NCBI RefSeq assembly: GCF_037038585.1 | Contig: NC_092541.1 | Coordinates: 3,283,445 to 3,347,444 of the forward strand | Source of the DNA: Patagioenas fasciata | Taxonomy: Eukaryota; Chordata; Aves; Columbiformes; Columbidae | Direction: 5' to 3' | DNA: 64,000 bases | In this document: positions 1 to 32,066 of the stretch, in pieces | Layout of the letters: the number at the start of each line of letters is the position of its first letter | How positions within the stretch are numbered: the stretch's first letter is position 1 | Program-made: the position numbers and the translations under genes | Notes under the pieces: model-generated | The model's database searches: none | What the model was told of the DNA's origin: nothing | What the model saw: the letters and a program-made list of their open reading frames with translations, nothing else

Positions 1-18850
<18,850 letters not shown>

Positions 18851-19434
18851 GGATGATGCACCATTTCCTTCAACCGCCAGCACAGGCCCGGCCGGCCGGG
18901 CAGCAGCACAGCCCGGGCAGCGGGGCCGGCCCGGCAGCCCCGAGGAACGCGCCCCCGGCCCGGCCCGGCAGCCCCTGCTCGGCTACGCTGCTCTCACCTC
19001 AGCTTTCCCACTCCAGCCCGTGTTTCCTCCCTCCCTCCCACTCGTGTTTCCTCCCTCAGCTGCTCCCCCCTCCCCGGGGATCCCCAGGACCCCCCTGGCC
19101 AGGCCTGTCCCCAACTCTTCCCACCCGCACCCTCCTCCCTCAGGCCCCGCGGAGCCACCGCTCCCTCTCCCAACTCCTGCCCCTGCCCACAGCTCTCACC
19201 TCCCGGCCCTACGAGTGACTCGGCCGCGAGAGGCGGCCCGGCGCCGAGGCCCGGCAGCGCTGTCCGGGCAGGTGTGTGGGAATGGCGCCCCGGGTCTGCC
19301 CCCCGCCCCGCACCGGCCCCCTAGGAGCGCACCAGCCGCCGGGGATCACTATTTGGCAGCATGTCTTCCTCCGGCCGGCCCCCCCGAGCCCGGGCACAGG
19401 CTCATTATTCCGCAGGTCCCCGCAGCAGCGCTCT

Positions 19435-19444
19435 GCGCATGCGC
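19435..19444. promoter_or_regulatory. NRF1-type palindrome 1
   Basis: Perfect GCGCATGCGC, the consensus for nuclear respiratory factor 1, in the SPOP CpG island. Confidence 0.7.
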
Positions 19445-19557
19445 CGCGCTGACGAGCGAGCAGGATATGGCTGTTCCCAGCGCTCCCCTCCCGCCCGCGC
19501 AAGCGCACCGCGCGAGGGCCACGGCCTCCCCAGCCCCCTCCCCACCCGAGGGCGACC

Positions 19558-19567
19558 GCGCATGCGC
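19558..19567. promoter_or_regulatory. NRF1-type palindrome 2
   Basis: Second perfect GCGCATGCGC, 123 bp from the first. Confidence 0.7.
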
Positions 19568-19737
19568 ACGTTCCCTCGCACGGCACCCAACCGCCCGCCC
19601 TCCCCCGCGCACGCGCCCTCCGCCGCCGGTCCCGCCACCGCGCGTCCACCGGCGCCTCCGAGCACGCCCCCGCCGCTCCTGCGCGCTCGGTCCCGCCCGC
19701 CGCCCCGCCCTGCGGCTCACGGTCTGGCAGCGGGGTG

Positions 19738-19747
19738 GCGCATGCGC
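19738..19747. promoter_or_regulatory. NRF1-type palindrome 3
   Basis: Third perfect GCGCATGCGC, 180 bp from the second. Confidence 0.7.
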
Positions 19748-20150
19748 CGAGCGCCCCGCGCTCCCCTCCGTTGCCGCAGCTCAGTGTTTGGCAAGGAGCT
19801 GCCCCTGTCGCAGTGCCGCTCGCACCGCCACAGCGGGGGCGCGCCGGTCCCCGCGGCTCTCTCACTCCCCGGCAGGCACAGAGCTGCCTCACAGATAGCT
19901 CCCCGAGCCAAACGGGGCGGGGGGGGAGGAGGGGGCGACGACATTGCCTTCCCCCGCCGCTGTGCGGCCCCCGGTCCCTGCCCGGTTCCTCTGGCTCTCC
20001 CGCCCCCAGCCGGCGGGCGGCGCGCTGCGCGTGCGCGGGGAAGAGGCGGGAAAGGCGGGGGGCGGCGCGCGCAGCCCGCTCGCCTCGCGGCTCTGTGAGG
20101 AACCGGCGAGCGGAGGTGGCACCGAGAGGTGACACCCGCCCAGCCCCGTG

Positions 20151-23100
20151 TTAAACCCCTTCGCCCAAGGGTGCGTTTCTGCCGCGCTGTGGATCGGTTT
20201 CATCTCCCCGCGCCGTTCCTTTGAGGGCTGGACTTGCTGTTGCGTAGTGAAAATACAAAGTGCTTTCCCCTTCTCTCGCCTCAGTGTGTGTGTCACCGGT
20301 GCTCGTGAAGAACAACTCCCCGCACTGAGCACCACGAGAATTTCTTAACAATTTTGAGGATAATTGGTGAGTTTTTCTCAAGGCATGGCTCTTACCTTCA
20401 CCGTTTGAGAAAAGGATTATAAAGAAAACATGCTTTATACCTGCCATTCAGGTGTGGAGATCAACAGCTTACGGGGCCTTCCAGGACCCGCAGCAGCAGC
20501 CGGCGCCAGGCATTTCGTAGCGGAACATGGAAGGAATGAGAAACAACAGTAAAAATGTGGGATTTATACTGGATAGAGGACGTTTTTCCATCATGAGCAC
20601 AGGGGAGTATTTGCACAGGCTGCCCAGACTCTGCAGTCTCTCCTGGAGTTTAAGGGTGATTAAATAAAGCCCCTGTCAGACCTGGCGGGTGACCCTGCTG
20701 TGAGCCCTTCAACCCAAATTATCCTGTCATGTGGGGCTGCTGATTTGTAATGGCTTGCAACCAGAGGAAGCAAAATTGTCATTGTTAGAAATACTTAATT
20801 CCTTAAATGTTTATATAGAAGTTTATCCAAAGCTAGGCTTTCTTTCCTGCCAGTTTCACCCTCACGTTATAGTGAATTAACACAATTACACACAAAGCTC
20901 CCCATTAACCAAATCAGCCAGGTTACATATCACAGCTACACGTATTTAAATGAAAGATCCAAAGTGTTTTTATCTCAGCTCTCCTTCTCTGAGATGAAAG
21001 TCGGCCCTGTACACTGTGCTGCCACACTGTCACAGGGAGTATTGCCTGGTTCTGGTGCTTTCTGCAGTGTCCTGGGTTTTCTTGGCAAGTCTCTCATCCA
21101 AGTCATGACCAATCCTTGGACCCTGCTTCATTCCTCCATTTCACAAACTGCTGCCCGTGGTGACAAAACAGCAGGTAATGCTGCATTGTAATGAAGAAAT
21201 GCCATAAACCCGCCTCTCGGGAAGCACGGAGCTGGTATTTGCATTCCTGTTCTGGCTACACGTTTCTCCTAGAAACTTATTTTCACACCCTTTCCATTGC
21301 CCCGGACTTTATATTCTCAACATAAACTGTGGATTTTTACTAATGTATTTATCCTCTCATGGTTGAAGCACAAAAGGAAATCACAGCACCAGCTTTAGAG
21401 AAAACAAAGAACTCCTGCATTGGAGCTCTGGATGCAGGGGTTTCTGGGGAGAACAACCTGAAATGTGATTCAACAGCAGCCACGTGTCACTGAGCCTCTT
21501 CTGCAGCTTCTGGCATTCTGATCAAAATTCTCTTGTTCCCAGGAAGCGGAAAATTAAATGGGGTATCTGTGCAAATGAGGTTCAAATTGCACCTCTCCTC
21601 CATACAAAGAAATTATTTAGGGTCAGTTCTGTCCTCCTCGGTGGCAGGTAGAGGTGAAATACTGTCACTCTTCAGTCTCTGTCTTTAATACACACCTGTA
21701 ATAAAATGACTGGACAATTCCCAGGTGTGGGTGCTGCTTGAGCCTTGAAAACGTGCGTGGGGACACCAAATTCTCAGCTGCATTCACTTGGGGTACAATT
21801 GTCAGCATCATCCAAGTGATACAAGACAGGTGTTTTTTTCTGCATGAGAAGAACCAGTAAATGCTCGTGTACGTGTGCGTTTGGAGGTGTCACTTTTGCA
21901 TATATATATTTGAGGTGAAGCTGATTAAACTGATGTCCATGAAAGAGTTGTGTGCAAGAATTTAAAATAGCTCCTGCTTTTTAATATTCACTTCCTCTTT
22001 GGTTTTAATCATTTTGTTCCTACATTTTCCCTTTCAATTTACTAAAAATCCAGAAATGTAATTAGAGAGAGGCTGAACTCAGAAAAAGCTGCCAGCATTT
22101 CTACATCATGATTAAATATATCAGCCATCCCTTTAGTGAGAGAGTGAAAAACAGGATTCTCATAATTATCTCCCTGTTATCCAGGAAAGAATCTGCAACA
22201 CGTACGGATACAGAGTTATTGAAAATGCAGCACTAATTAAAATCTCATACAGGCTCCTGATGATCAGGAGAGTATGAAAACACAGTTATTTAATTATTTC
22301 CTGTATTTGCCATCTTTGTTACCAAAACAAACAAAACCATTCTAAACAAAACCCATCTCCAATCACTGGGGAGACTTAATGAGGCTTTTATATATGCAAC
22401 AGTCACACAAACATAGCAAGCTGCTCGATTCACCTCTCCTTTCCCAGGGAGACAGCTACGGAACTCGCTTTCCATCTGTGATGCAAAACGAACGCTGTGG
22501 TATATTCAAAATCAGTTGTGGAATTGTTGCGTGGTTTGAGGATATGGATACTGTTCATTAGTTTTAAGACTAAAAAAGAATCTTGATATGATAGGCTTTT
22601 ATGGTTTCATTGTGAAATGGCAGTATTTGTGTCACAGCCAATTAAAAATCTGGTATCTAAGAGATAATCCCTCCAGCCTGACCTCTGCAGGGTCTCTCCA
22701 TCCTCTAGATCCAAGCCAAACCCCTCGTGCTCCCACCCAGCCCAGCGTGGAGCCCTCGTTATTTCCGATTGCTCTAGTCCAAGGAGCTTTGGCAGCATCG
22801 AGCAGAGGACACGAGCGCTGATCTGGGTCGTGATGGAAGGAAACGCTCCGAGGTGCTGGCTGCTTTGAACCATGGGAACTGAGCATCCTCCAGGACTGGG
22901 AGCTTTCACACTCCTGTTCCTCAAGGTTTAATTTGCAACAGAATAGCAAGTACTGAGCTGGACAGAGCGCAGCGCCCTCGCTTTTCCTTCACTATAAATG
23001 ATCTCCAGTGTTGCATGGAGTAGGAGGGTAAGTCCACACCAGCTCCTGCTTTCCCGCCTGCGGGTCCCGCGGCACCTCTGTCCCTTGGAGGCGAGAGGGG

Positions 23101-26100
23101 AAAGTCATTCTAGCACAGCCACCCCATCCATACAGCGTTAAATTCAGTACAAAACATCATTCTTGTCAGAATTTGCTTTCTTGACTTCAAAATACTGTAA
23201 GATAACTTAGTCATTGTTGCTGTGATTAAAAACCGTTTTCACTTGTGAGAAAACAAACATTGTTTAAAAAATCTTGACCTCCTTTGGAAAAAACTCTGAC
23301 TTGGAGATTTTAATTGCAGGGCATCTGTTCATAGCGCTATTTTTACAGGTATTGGAAAAGTATCAAAGCTAATTTTTTTAGAAGGGAAAATTATACTTTA
23401 AAATGCACTATTGTGAGAAAGTGGCTCCCTAATGTCTTTGAGTTGGTGCTTTGTTTCTCGTTAGAAGCGTCTCCTGTCTTCCCTGATGAGCCTGCTCTTG
23501 TTTTCAGCGCTGGTTTGCTTTAAGATGCTTTTGATCCTGTATTCATTAAAACCTGATCCTGCTGCTTCCCACCAGCCCTAATGGTCTGTGAAATTATTTC
23601 CCTTTCTGCAAGACGCTGTTAACTCTGCTGGCACCTGCAGAGCAGAGGAGCTCACAACAGTGTCCAGAGTCCTCCCAGTGATTCAAACCAGCTTTGCTCC
23701 ACAAACAAGAATTAAGCGTCAGTGCTATTGCAGCATCTTCCTCCGTGGAGAACTGGGAATGGACTGCAACTGAGGCTGGAGGGCTTTATCACTGCTGTTC
23801 TCCCCTTCCACAGGTACAGAGAGATAATTGGACAAAAGACTTCAAAATTGAGGAGAAGATCCACTCTGTACAACAGAGCACGAAAGTATGAATGAGCATA
23901 AAGGGCTCAAACAGCTGAAGAAAAAGAAAAGAGGCAGTAAATCAAGTAAGAAGGTGGGGAACGATGAAGAGAAGTGATGTAGTAAAGGAAAACACGGCAG
24001 AGCATTTGCAGTGTGGACCTTGCAAAGAGTAGCAGCAGCTAAGGACAAGGCAGGACTTTTAGGGTGTCCACAAACAGATTATTTTCAAGTACTTCGCACT
24101 GGGATTTGTAACCAGATGACAGTTTAGTCTTGCCCTGGTTTTGAAAGCTACTGCAAGAGAGGAGAGCTCTCTCAATTTGTGCTTTCAACACAATTGTAAA
24201 GTTTAGTGTTGGCTGTCAATATGTACTTGATTGCACAAACTGTAGCAAGTATCATGACTTAAATATTGCTACTCCAGAACATTCTTACAGAACTGCAGAG
24301 CTTAACGTGGAGCTCATCAGTTGTTTCTGCCTTCTCATTAGCCATGTCCTGCAGTGACTATTAGGGCATTAAGTTACTGCAACCAAAATAGCACTAATGA
24401 GTATGCAGATGTTTAATTTCATTTGAAGATGCACTCAGTTATTGCAGGGAAAATTGTTTTCTAGAACAGCAATTTCAAAGCCAAGATTCAGGAGCCATGA
24501 GGACCAGCCAAAAGGAGGATTGTCCATGTAGTATTTTGGCCCTGTTGTACAGGTCTGTGTGCTGCAGTCTTTAATTGTACGATCGCATTATCTTTAACCC
24601 GATTCCCTAAGGAGACAAAGTTGTTTGATATTCCAGTCCCTATTGCTCTCGCAAACTTGCTACTACTGGTCAGAATAAACTCACAACACGCCAGAGTGGG
24701 ACTCTCAAGCTTGCATGTGTTTTCCCTGGGTGCTATTTTGATTCTCTCGTGCTTTTCAAGCCCGTGGATTCTGACAGGAATTCCCATTTCCTTTGCAAGA
24801 CTGTGCAGGATCCTGCAGCATAAGCTCGAGTAACCACCAACGCTTCACTGAGCGGCACAGCAATAAATCACAGTCGCTCCTGAAGAACAACCATTAGGGT
24901 CGGTTTTTCAAGTGGTACCTTCAAGATTGGCAACTCGTTATTTCAAAGCGGCAACAATAACTTCCTTATCCCCGAAAACTGTTGTCATTTGAGCAAGAGC
25001 CTTTACTGTCCTGTAACCAGGAAAGTGTCAGTGTTAGACAATTATATCCAGCTCTACAAAATATACACACACAGTACCGTACACCTTATCCTATGTGCTC
25101 TCCAAACATTTGGGGTTTTTTAAACTTCTGCTGCTGGAGTTGCAGAAGGAGCTCGTAAAAACGAGGCAGATGAAAGGAAAAGCAACACAGCTGCCAAGTT
25201 CCCCCCTGTGGATGCCACGGCTCAGCCACGAAATCAAACTTCACCTTTCCAGGCTGATACATCAGCGAGTTCCTCCTGGAGGCCAAGGGCACAAACACCA
25301 CAGCAGCATCTGCTGTTTGTTCTCAGTACATGGGCGACTCTTCTCACATCCCCAGGACCGCCAGGAACTGATGAGGTTCTGAGGAGGATCCTGGCAGAGA
25401 TGTCTCCAAAAACACCAGCTGATGCCAGCGGCTGCTGCTGCGGGGAAGCAGCTGTTGGTGGTACGAGAGCACAGGCAGGTGTGCACATATTTATACTCAT
25501 GCTATTTGCAATGGAGCCATTCTGCAGAGACAGCGATCGTCTTAAAGCTGCTAATGGCTTAGCATCAACGGAGTCTCTGCTGACAGTCAAAAAGAATTGA
25601 AGCAGAATAAAAATGGTGCAAGACCTTGATTTCCACCTTGTGTTCCTCCTGTGAGCACAAAGACTCTGGAAGTACAGTCATGTTGCTAATTAAACGGGAA
25701 CTGCTTTTTTGTTGGTTTTCTCCTGGTATTTACTGAAAATGATTGAAACAAGAGTTCCCCCTGCTGGTGACTGGCTGAGTCATAAACACACCCGGGGTTG
25801 GGGCTCTAGAGCCAACAAATGTAGAAGATGGAATCTTTTTGTAACTTCTCAGCCTGACTGTCACGTTTTGCTCTTGCTGGGCTTTGTCTGAGGCTCTTCC
25901 ACTCATCTCCTCCTCAGCTGATGTCCTCTTGCACTCAAAGACCCATCTTGCCTGCCCAGGATGCAGCAAACCACGAGCATTCCCTGCAGCAACTCCAGAG
26001 CAAGTCACCCCAACTCAAACTGACAGCGTGTGTCCAAAGCATCACCCCCTTGGCTGCGGAGGGTGACATTTTACACTTGAAACACTTCATTTTGGACAGT

Positions 26101-28462
26101 ATGGTAACCAGCCTGTCAGGGGGCAGAGGAGTCACCATGCTCCTGGCAGCCCAGGGCTGGGGACCTGCTTTGTGGCAGTGCTGATTTGCAAACAGCTTCT
26201 TGAGTTGCTCCTGTAGCCTCCTCTGGGGCCTCGCAGGGCGGGAGGTCAAGAGGACAGCACGCTGTCCAGGGAAACGCATGGGTTCCCACTCCACACTGCC
26301 TTTGTTTTAAGAGATTCTTATTGACCAAGAGTCACAGGTGCAGCAAGAACCGAGCTGGAGCAACACCAGCAATAGGCTTTAGAGCTAAAGTGGGTCAAGA
26401 GAGCCTGCAGCAATCAGGAGAGAGAAAATCTCCTTTATTTTCTTTCCTCTTGGCAGACTGATGTTTAAACCTGTGCTCTGAATACAGACAAGTTGATGAT
26501 ATTGGTGAAGACAGATCTTGGCTTAGAAAACAGACTCCAGGAAGCTCCCAGCTTCAATCGCTCTGCTGGTCCAGGCTGCTGCAGAGGGGCAGGGACAGAG
26601 CTTAGAGCAAGAGCTCCCTTCCAACTGTGCTGGCTTCTTTTCGATGGCTAAGAATTAACAAGGTCTTTTTTAAGATATGGTCTCTCCTAAAGCTGCAGCT
26701 CCACTGGGAGCTAAAGGGAGAATTCTGAGCCCCAGCGGAGCAGCCTTCCTGGCACGTACACACAAGAGGCAATTTGGGTTGAGATGCTGTAAATGCAAAG
26801 GAGATCACCGCTGGCAGGCTGAGAACACGGTGCAGATGGGCTCCCGCCGTCTCACTCCCTCCATTTCTGATCACAGACTTTCTCAAGAGCTTTTAGGCAG
26901 TGTAGAATTATTGCGAATGAGCAATTCTGCTTCTGTGGAATCCAAATAGCATGATTTCCCTTTGATTTGAAGCACACGCTCTAGAATAGAGTAGTGGTTT
27001 GTAACAGCAGTGACTCAAATATCCTTAACAGGCAACGTGTTTGAACAGATATTCCAAGATTATCACAAGGAAGCGGGTGGTTGAGGGGGTGGTTTCTAAA
27101 GCATTTGTCAGGTGTTTGTATTTGCACAGTGACACGAGAGCTGGGTCCATTCCTACACCATATTACTAATTCTAGAGAAGGGAAAACAAGTCTGCAAGAC
27201 TAACAGAACTGAGAGCTCACCTAGAATCCTTTTGCTGCTTTTGGTTGCTGAGTTTGAGAACTGGTTAAATTTAGGGTAGTGCTATGAGACAGAGAAGCAC
27301 AAGTCCTAGAAACATAAAGGAAATGTAGTTTTATGATTAAATCACACCAAAGATAATGAATTCTTATCTCTGCCAGTGTTCATGAACCAGTCATGCAATT
27401 TCTCCGCTCCCTTTTATGAAACTGAAATAGTATTAATTACCTTTGAGGCCCTGGGAAGCGCCACAGTCGTCAGGGCAGCCCGACTGTCCACGTCCATGGG
27501 GAGCACCGAGCCACATCACAGCCGCATGCGCTTCAGCGTTCTCTGCTACTGAGAACGTGTTTGTTTGCTACTTATCACTTGACCTTTAAGACACTGTAAG
27601 TTAACAAAGAGGCGAAGGTGCCAGAGATAAACGCTTTAATAGCCTTGGGCTTATATTTCCAAGAAGCGTGTTGTTTGCGTAGAACTATAGGCTAGTAAGA
27701 TTAAATTGAAGCCAAATTTGAGGCCAAAAGAAGTTGCAAGAGCCACTGGAGGGGCGGGGGAAGCCAGGGATGGAGAGAGAGGGACTCAGAGCAACCGCTC
27801 GGGAAAGGGACAAAGAGCCCGTCTGGGGGGCAAGGCCAGAGCCACCGAGCAGATTGAGAGCAAGCAGCAGCTGGTGGGAACCTGTGTCGGTGGGAGAGTT
27901 TGCTCTGTGGAGATCCTGCTCTCCAGCCATGAAGGCATCGATACGATAGAACCTCCTCCCATGATGAACCAGGGCCCATTCCACATTTAGAACCCGCTGT
28001 CACACAACCCTGGCAGGGTCTGGGCAGCAGAGGCTCCTGTTCCTTCATCAGCCAGAGAATTAATTTGGCCCCCACTAGTTAAGCAGCTTTCCCATAAACC
28101 TTTAAATACACCAAGAGCTGCTTGTGTTTCCGAAGGGCTCGGGCGAAGGATGTAACGCATCTCGGTGTGTCACTTTTTCTTTAATAAAGATATGAAGGTT
28201 TTTTTTCCTGTTAAGGCAAGAATTCCATCCTGCTGCTGGGATCTAGGAACGCAGCTTTGATTACAGAAAAAAAAAGCTTAATTACAGTTAGAACTAAAGT
28301 ATTACACTTTTAAGACAATTTTGAATTAAAAAACTAAAACAAAACAAAAAATCCAAACACTCCTCTTCTGATTACCTATCCTGAGTCCAGTTTCTTATCA
28401 GATTTTGAGGTACAAGACAATAAATTAAAAGTTCATTCCAACTGCAGAGATCAGCCATTTCC
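20151..28462. other. Intergenic region between SPOP promoter and SLC35B1 3' end
   Basis: About 8.3 kb with no exon I can recognise on either strand. ORFs are short and lack family features or splice context. No CR1 or LTR fragment was recognised. It must hold the 3' UTR of SLC35B1 at its right end; no AATAAA on the minus strand was found just below the stop codon, only a variant ATTAAA at 28180-28185. It may hold regulatory elements or untranslated RNA genes, but the sequence alone does not show this. Confidence 0.55.
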
Positions 28463-31400
28463 TCAATGTGAAGTCTTCTTTACTCCCTTTCCAAATTTGG
28501 CATCGAGTCCCAGGCCTGCAAAGAGACAAAAACAATCCATGTGCACAGAGAACTTCTTCGCGTTCTTCAAACATAATGCAAAGAATGTGACCAAAAATCG
28601 ACTTAACAGTACCAATTAGAGACCTAATAAACATGTTAGAAGTCCTGTTCCCCTTTCCTGCGCTGGGGAGGCACTGACACGGTCTGCAAGACTGTTCCCG
28701 CACTTGAGGGGTCTCTGACCAGTTTCTTGGCTCTCCCCTCACTGTGTGGCATCTTTATTTAAAGTATTTGCTTTCCAGACTCACCCAGGAACACCAGGAC
28801 CGTCCCCACCCACTGCATCGGACTGATGGGGTTGGCAAACAGGATGACGGACGCTAAAATGGTGAAGAACTTGCGGGTTGTGGTGATGATGGAACAGGTC
28901 AGAGGTCCGAAGTACACCACAGTCATGAAAATAAAACTCTGTGAAAACACAGACGCCTTCAGTCACTCTGACTGGAGAAAGTACAACACGGATCATGTTT
29001 CCAGGTGAAAAGCCATTGAGCCAGAGCCAAAAGAATCTTATTTCAAATCCCAACTATTTGCACACACACACTTCGCTGTCTCCCTGCTCAGCAAACACAC
29101 GCAGCGAAGGCTGCGGCACGAGGGCCGCGCACTTACCTGCCCCAGCGCGCTCGTCAGGCCGAACAGCAGGATGTTGGAGATGACGCCGGGGTGGCGTTCC
29201 GTGAAGCGCAGGAACTCCCAGAGCTCTCCGGTGAACAGGATCCCTGGAAAAGGGGCAGGATGGAACTCCGTGTCCAGAGGCAGCCCCAGCAGCCGCCGCC
29301 CACCGATCATTTCAGTTCCTGTTCGTCACCCAACAGGAGTCGCTAAAAGCAAAGACTGAATTCCACACAGTAGAGAACAACCAGGAGAAAAAGTGACCAC
29401 CTTCCTAGTTAATTAACAGAAGAAGCTACTGTTAACCACAGATGCAATTCTGACAAAACAGTCCCTAGCAATTAATTAGCGGAGCTGTTCCTTAACATGG
29501 CAGAAAGCCCCGCCAGTGCAGTTTGCTGCTCCAGCGGTGGTGGAGCCACACTGCTGCTGTCCCTGCGCAGCGTCACCGGGCGAGCTGCACACAACCACCA
29601 CGTTTCATGTGCAAACAGACAACCCGAACAAAAAGCCATTTGCAAAACGCGTTCCAGGCCCTTTTTGTGGAGCAGGACACGCTGTCTCTTCCCCTGGGGT
29701 GTCTCCGGTTGCGGTGGCTGTGGGTTTCGCAGGGTGTCCCTTACCAGCGCCCAGGAACAGGGTAGACCAGAGATTAACATTCAGCATCATGTGGTTGGAG
29801 CCTGTCTGGTAGTGAGCTCTCATGTGGTCCTGTGACACGCCGGTCAGCCCGTCCAGCGTCAGGGACAGCAGCTGAGACGAGACAGAGACCAGAGAAAGCA
29901 CAGAAAACCTTCATTCTTTGTCCCTTCTCTGCAGGGAAAAAAAGCCTTGAGCATTCCCCTTTTTTTACATCCCAACCAGCTGTTCAATAGCGATTACGTG
30001 GCCTCCAAACAGACGCTAAGAGGGATGCGGGTGCGCTCAGGCGCCGACCTCACCCGTGTCCTCCCATGGCAGTATTTCCGCGCCGGCTTTCGGGCGCGAG
30101 GGGGTACAAAGGACACGGGCTTATCTGTGCTGGAACCGCGGGTTCCTCCCCTCCCGGGACTCACCAGGAGCAGTTCTCCATAGCCAAAGACGTGGTCCTC
30201 GCTCCCAGCCCCTTTTTTGGGCTTGTACAGGAACAGGGCCACGCCGGCCACAATCAAGAGCACACAGAGGTACTTGGCCGGCGGATACTTCTTCCTCAGC
30301 AGCGTCACTCCCAAGAGCATGACTGTAAAGAGGCAACATCACCAACCACCCCCAAGAGCCTCTCTGGGGATTTTAACTCAGCTGAACAGAACAACAGGCA
30401 GATAAAACCCCAGCGGCACCTCCCGGCAGCACGGAGGTGCCGTCCTGAGTGCTGAGCTCCCGGAGGACACAGGAAATCCACACAAGAAATGTGAAAAGTG
30501 TGTACCTGGGATGGGCTTGCAGGATTTCCCTAGGACCTACAAAAGAAAAATGGCATTAACTATCACGCACCGTTGCCTGCCTGCAACGGGAGAGGTCACA
30601 GCAACACGCTGTACAGGGTCAGAGCGCCCTCCTGTAACACCAGGGACTACAGGAACAAAGACAAAAATCCCCACCCCGGGGCAAAGGTTTCAGAAATCCT
30701 CTTGAGCCAGCACCAAACCTCAGTAATTTCTCAGGGCTGCTCTTCCCTTTCCAGAGCAGACTGAGCTCCCCGACCCCTCCCCACACACAGCGCAGGCTGA
30801 AGCAGCGAAACAGCCCCAGAAAGGCACCTGCAGAAAGTGGGAAAACCACGTTCCCTCTGTGTGATTTCCCCTCCTGATAATTATCACTCGCTGCTCCTTC
30901 TGCAGCTTGAGCTCCCTCTGTGCAGCGCCCGTGTCGGGGCACAGAGCGCAGCTGTCCCCCTGCAGCCCCCCACAGCCCAGGTGTTAGTAACAGAATCAAT
31001 TCTACACAATGTTCCCTTCTGGAACAGGTACGGGATTGGCCTTTGCTGGCTCTGCCCTGGCTATCACTGGATCTGTTACAGCTGGATTAACGTTAAGATA
31101 GCAACCAACCTTGCAACTATAGAATCTTTGTATAAGTAGACCTTGTAACCATAAAATTCTTGTACTTAGTAACCAAGCCTTATTCTTAAAGTTGACATAG
31201 ATTTATGATATATTCTTTTAAAGTTGGTACCTTAGAAATAACTGATAAACATGTGAATGTTACTTAACATCTCTTATATAGACAGTTTGTGTTAGAATAG
31301 GTGTGGAATATGCTAATGGTTGTCAAGGGCTGTAATGAATATGTATGTGACTAACTTGTATAAATAAGGTATAGTCTGAAGCAGCTTTTCGAAGCCAGCT

Positions 31401-32066
31401 TTGGGTGCGAAGCCCTGGTTTCCCAGCGCTGAAATAAAGCACCGCATATAACTATGCCCGTGGTTATGTGTCCTTGATTGCTAACACAGGCGCTGCCCCC
31501 ACAGCGCTGCTCCCCCGCTGTCCCCCCGCAGCCCCCACCTGGGTCGGGTAGCTGACGAACTGCAGCGCCGAGTTGCTGGAAACCATGGCGCCCAGGTAGG
31601 AGAGCGAGCAGGCGGCATAGAGCCAGCGGCGGGTGCGATCCCCCCGGCCCGAGTCGAACACGCGGATCACTGCGGGGGGGGGAGGACACAAAGCGCGGGG
31701 TCGGGAGCGGCCGCCAGGAGCCCCCGGGACAGCCCGGGCCCCCAGCGCGGCGGCCCCGGCGGGTCAGACCCGGAGCCCCACTCACAGATCTTGGCGAAGG
31801 CGGCGTTGATCACACACTGGATGAACACGAGCGTCAGCGCGAACGTGAAGCGCTCCTGCTGCGCGCCGTCCCCGTAGCGGCCGCGGGTGCTGCAAGAGCG
31901 GGACACGGTCAGACCGGCGGGACGGGGACCTGGCGCTCCCCGCCCGCCCCGCTCACATGCTCTCCTGCAGGATGCCGTAGTAGAAGTAGCAGAAGAACAC
32001 GCCCAGGAAGCAGACGGGCAGGCGGAGGCGCTCGGGCAGCGCGGCGCCCCCCGCGCTCGCTCCCAT
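28463..32066 (-). CDS. SLC35B1: SLC35B1, ER ATP/ADP exchanger (nucleotide-sugar transporter family)
   Basis: Ten-pass membrane protein of the ER (also called AXER) that brings ATP into the ER lumen in exchange for ADP. Nine exons on the minus strand, all in phase: 32066-31957, 31889-31786, 31669-31539, 30536-30506, 30322-30165, 29871-29745, 29243-29137, 28938-28785 and 28515-28463. They encode 324 residues (human 322). Landmarks: [16 protein letters not shown] (TM1), [52 protein letters not shown] and the C-terminal GKGVKKTSH, a dilysine-like ER retrieval end. The chosen start aligns with the human MASSSS start; an in-frame ATG at 32165 would add 33 residues. Intron 3 holds an antisense solo LTR. 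Product assignment is firm; the transport role is from knowledge of the family. Confidence 0.97.
30982..31486 (+). mobile_element. Solo LTR of an endogenous retrovirus
   Basis: A 505-bp element with terminal TGTTAG...CTAACA, flanked by the 4-bp direct repeat CAGG (30978-30981 and 31487-31490), as expected for a target-site duplication. Inside, near the 3' end, are a TATA-like TATAAATAAGG (about 31359) and AATAAA (about 31431), giving plus orientation. No internal retroviral region is present between two LTRs, so it looks like a recombined solo LTR. The intact ends and duplication suggest a moderately young insertion. The 4-bp duplication fits class I (gamma/epsilon-like) families; the exact family is not recognised. 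It lies antisense in SLC35B1 intron 3. Confidence 0.8.

Larger units (their letters stand above)
18860..20150. promoter_or_regulatory. CpG island, presumed SPOP promoter
   Basis: An abrupt change from AT-rich intron to very CpG-rich DNA, with dense CpG from about 19.2 to 20.1 kb. It lies upstream of SPOP on the minus strand, where a housekeeping-type promoter is expected, and contains three GCGCATGCGC palindromes. No TATA box was recognised. The transcription start was not determined. Long ORFs across it on both strands are by-products of high GC content, because stop codons are rare there. It could be bidirectional, but no gene was recognised on the plus side. Confidence 0.8.

Noticed and set aside
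30982-31486. A full provirus or coding remnant inside SLC35B1 intron 3
   Set aside because: Only one LTR-like unit with its own target duplication is present; there is no second LTR and no internal region of meaningful length.
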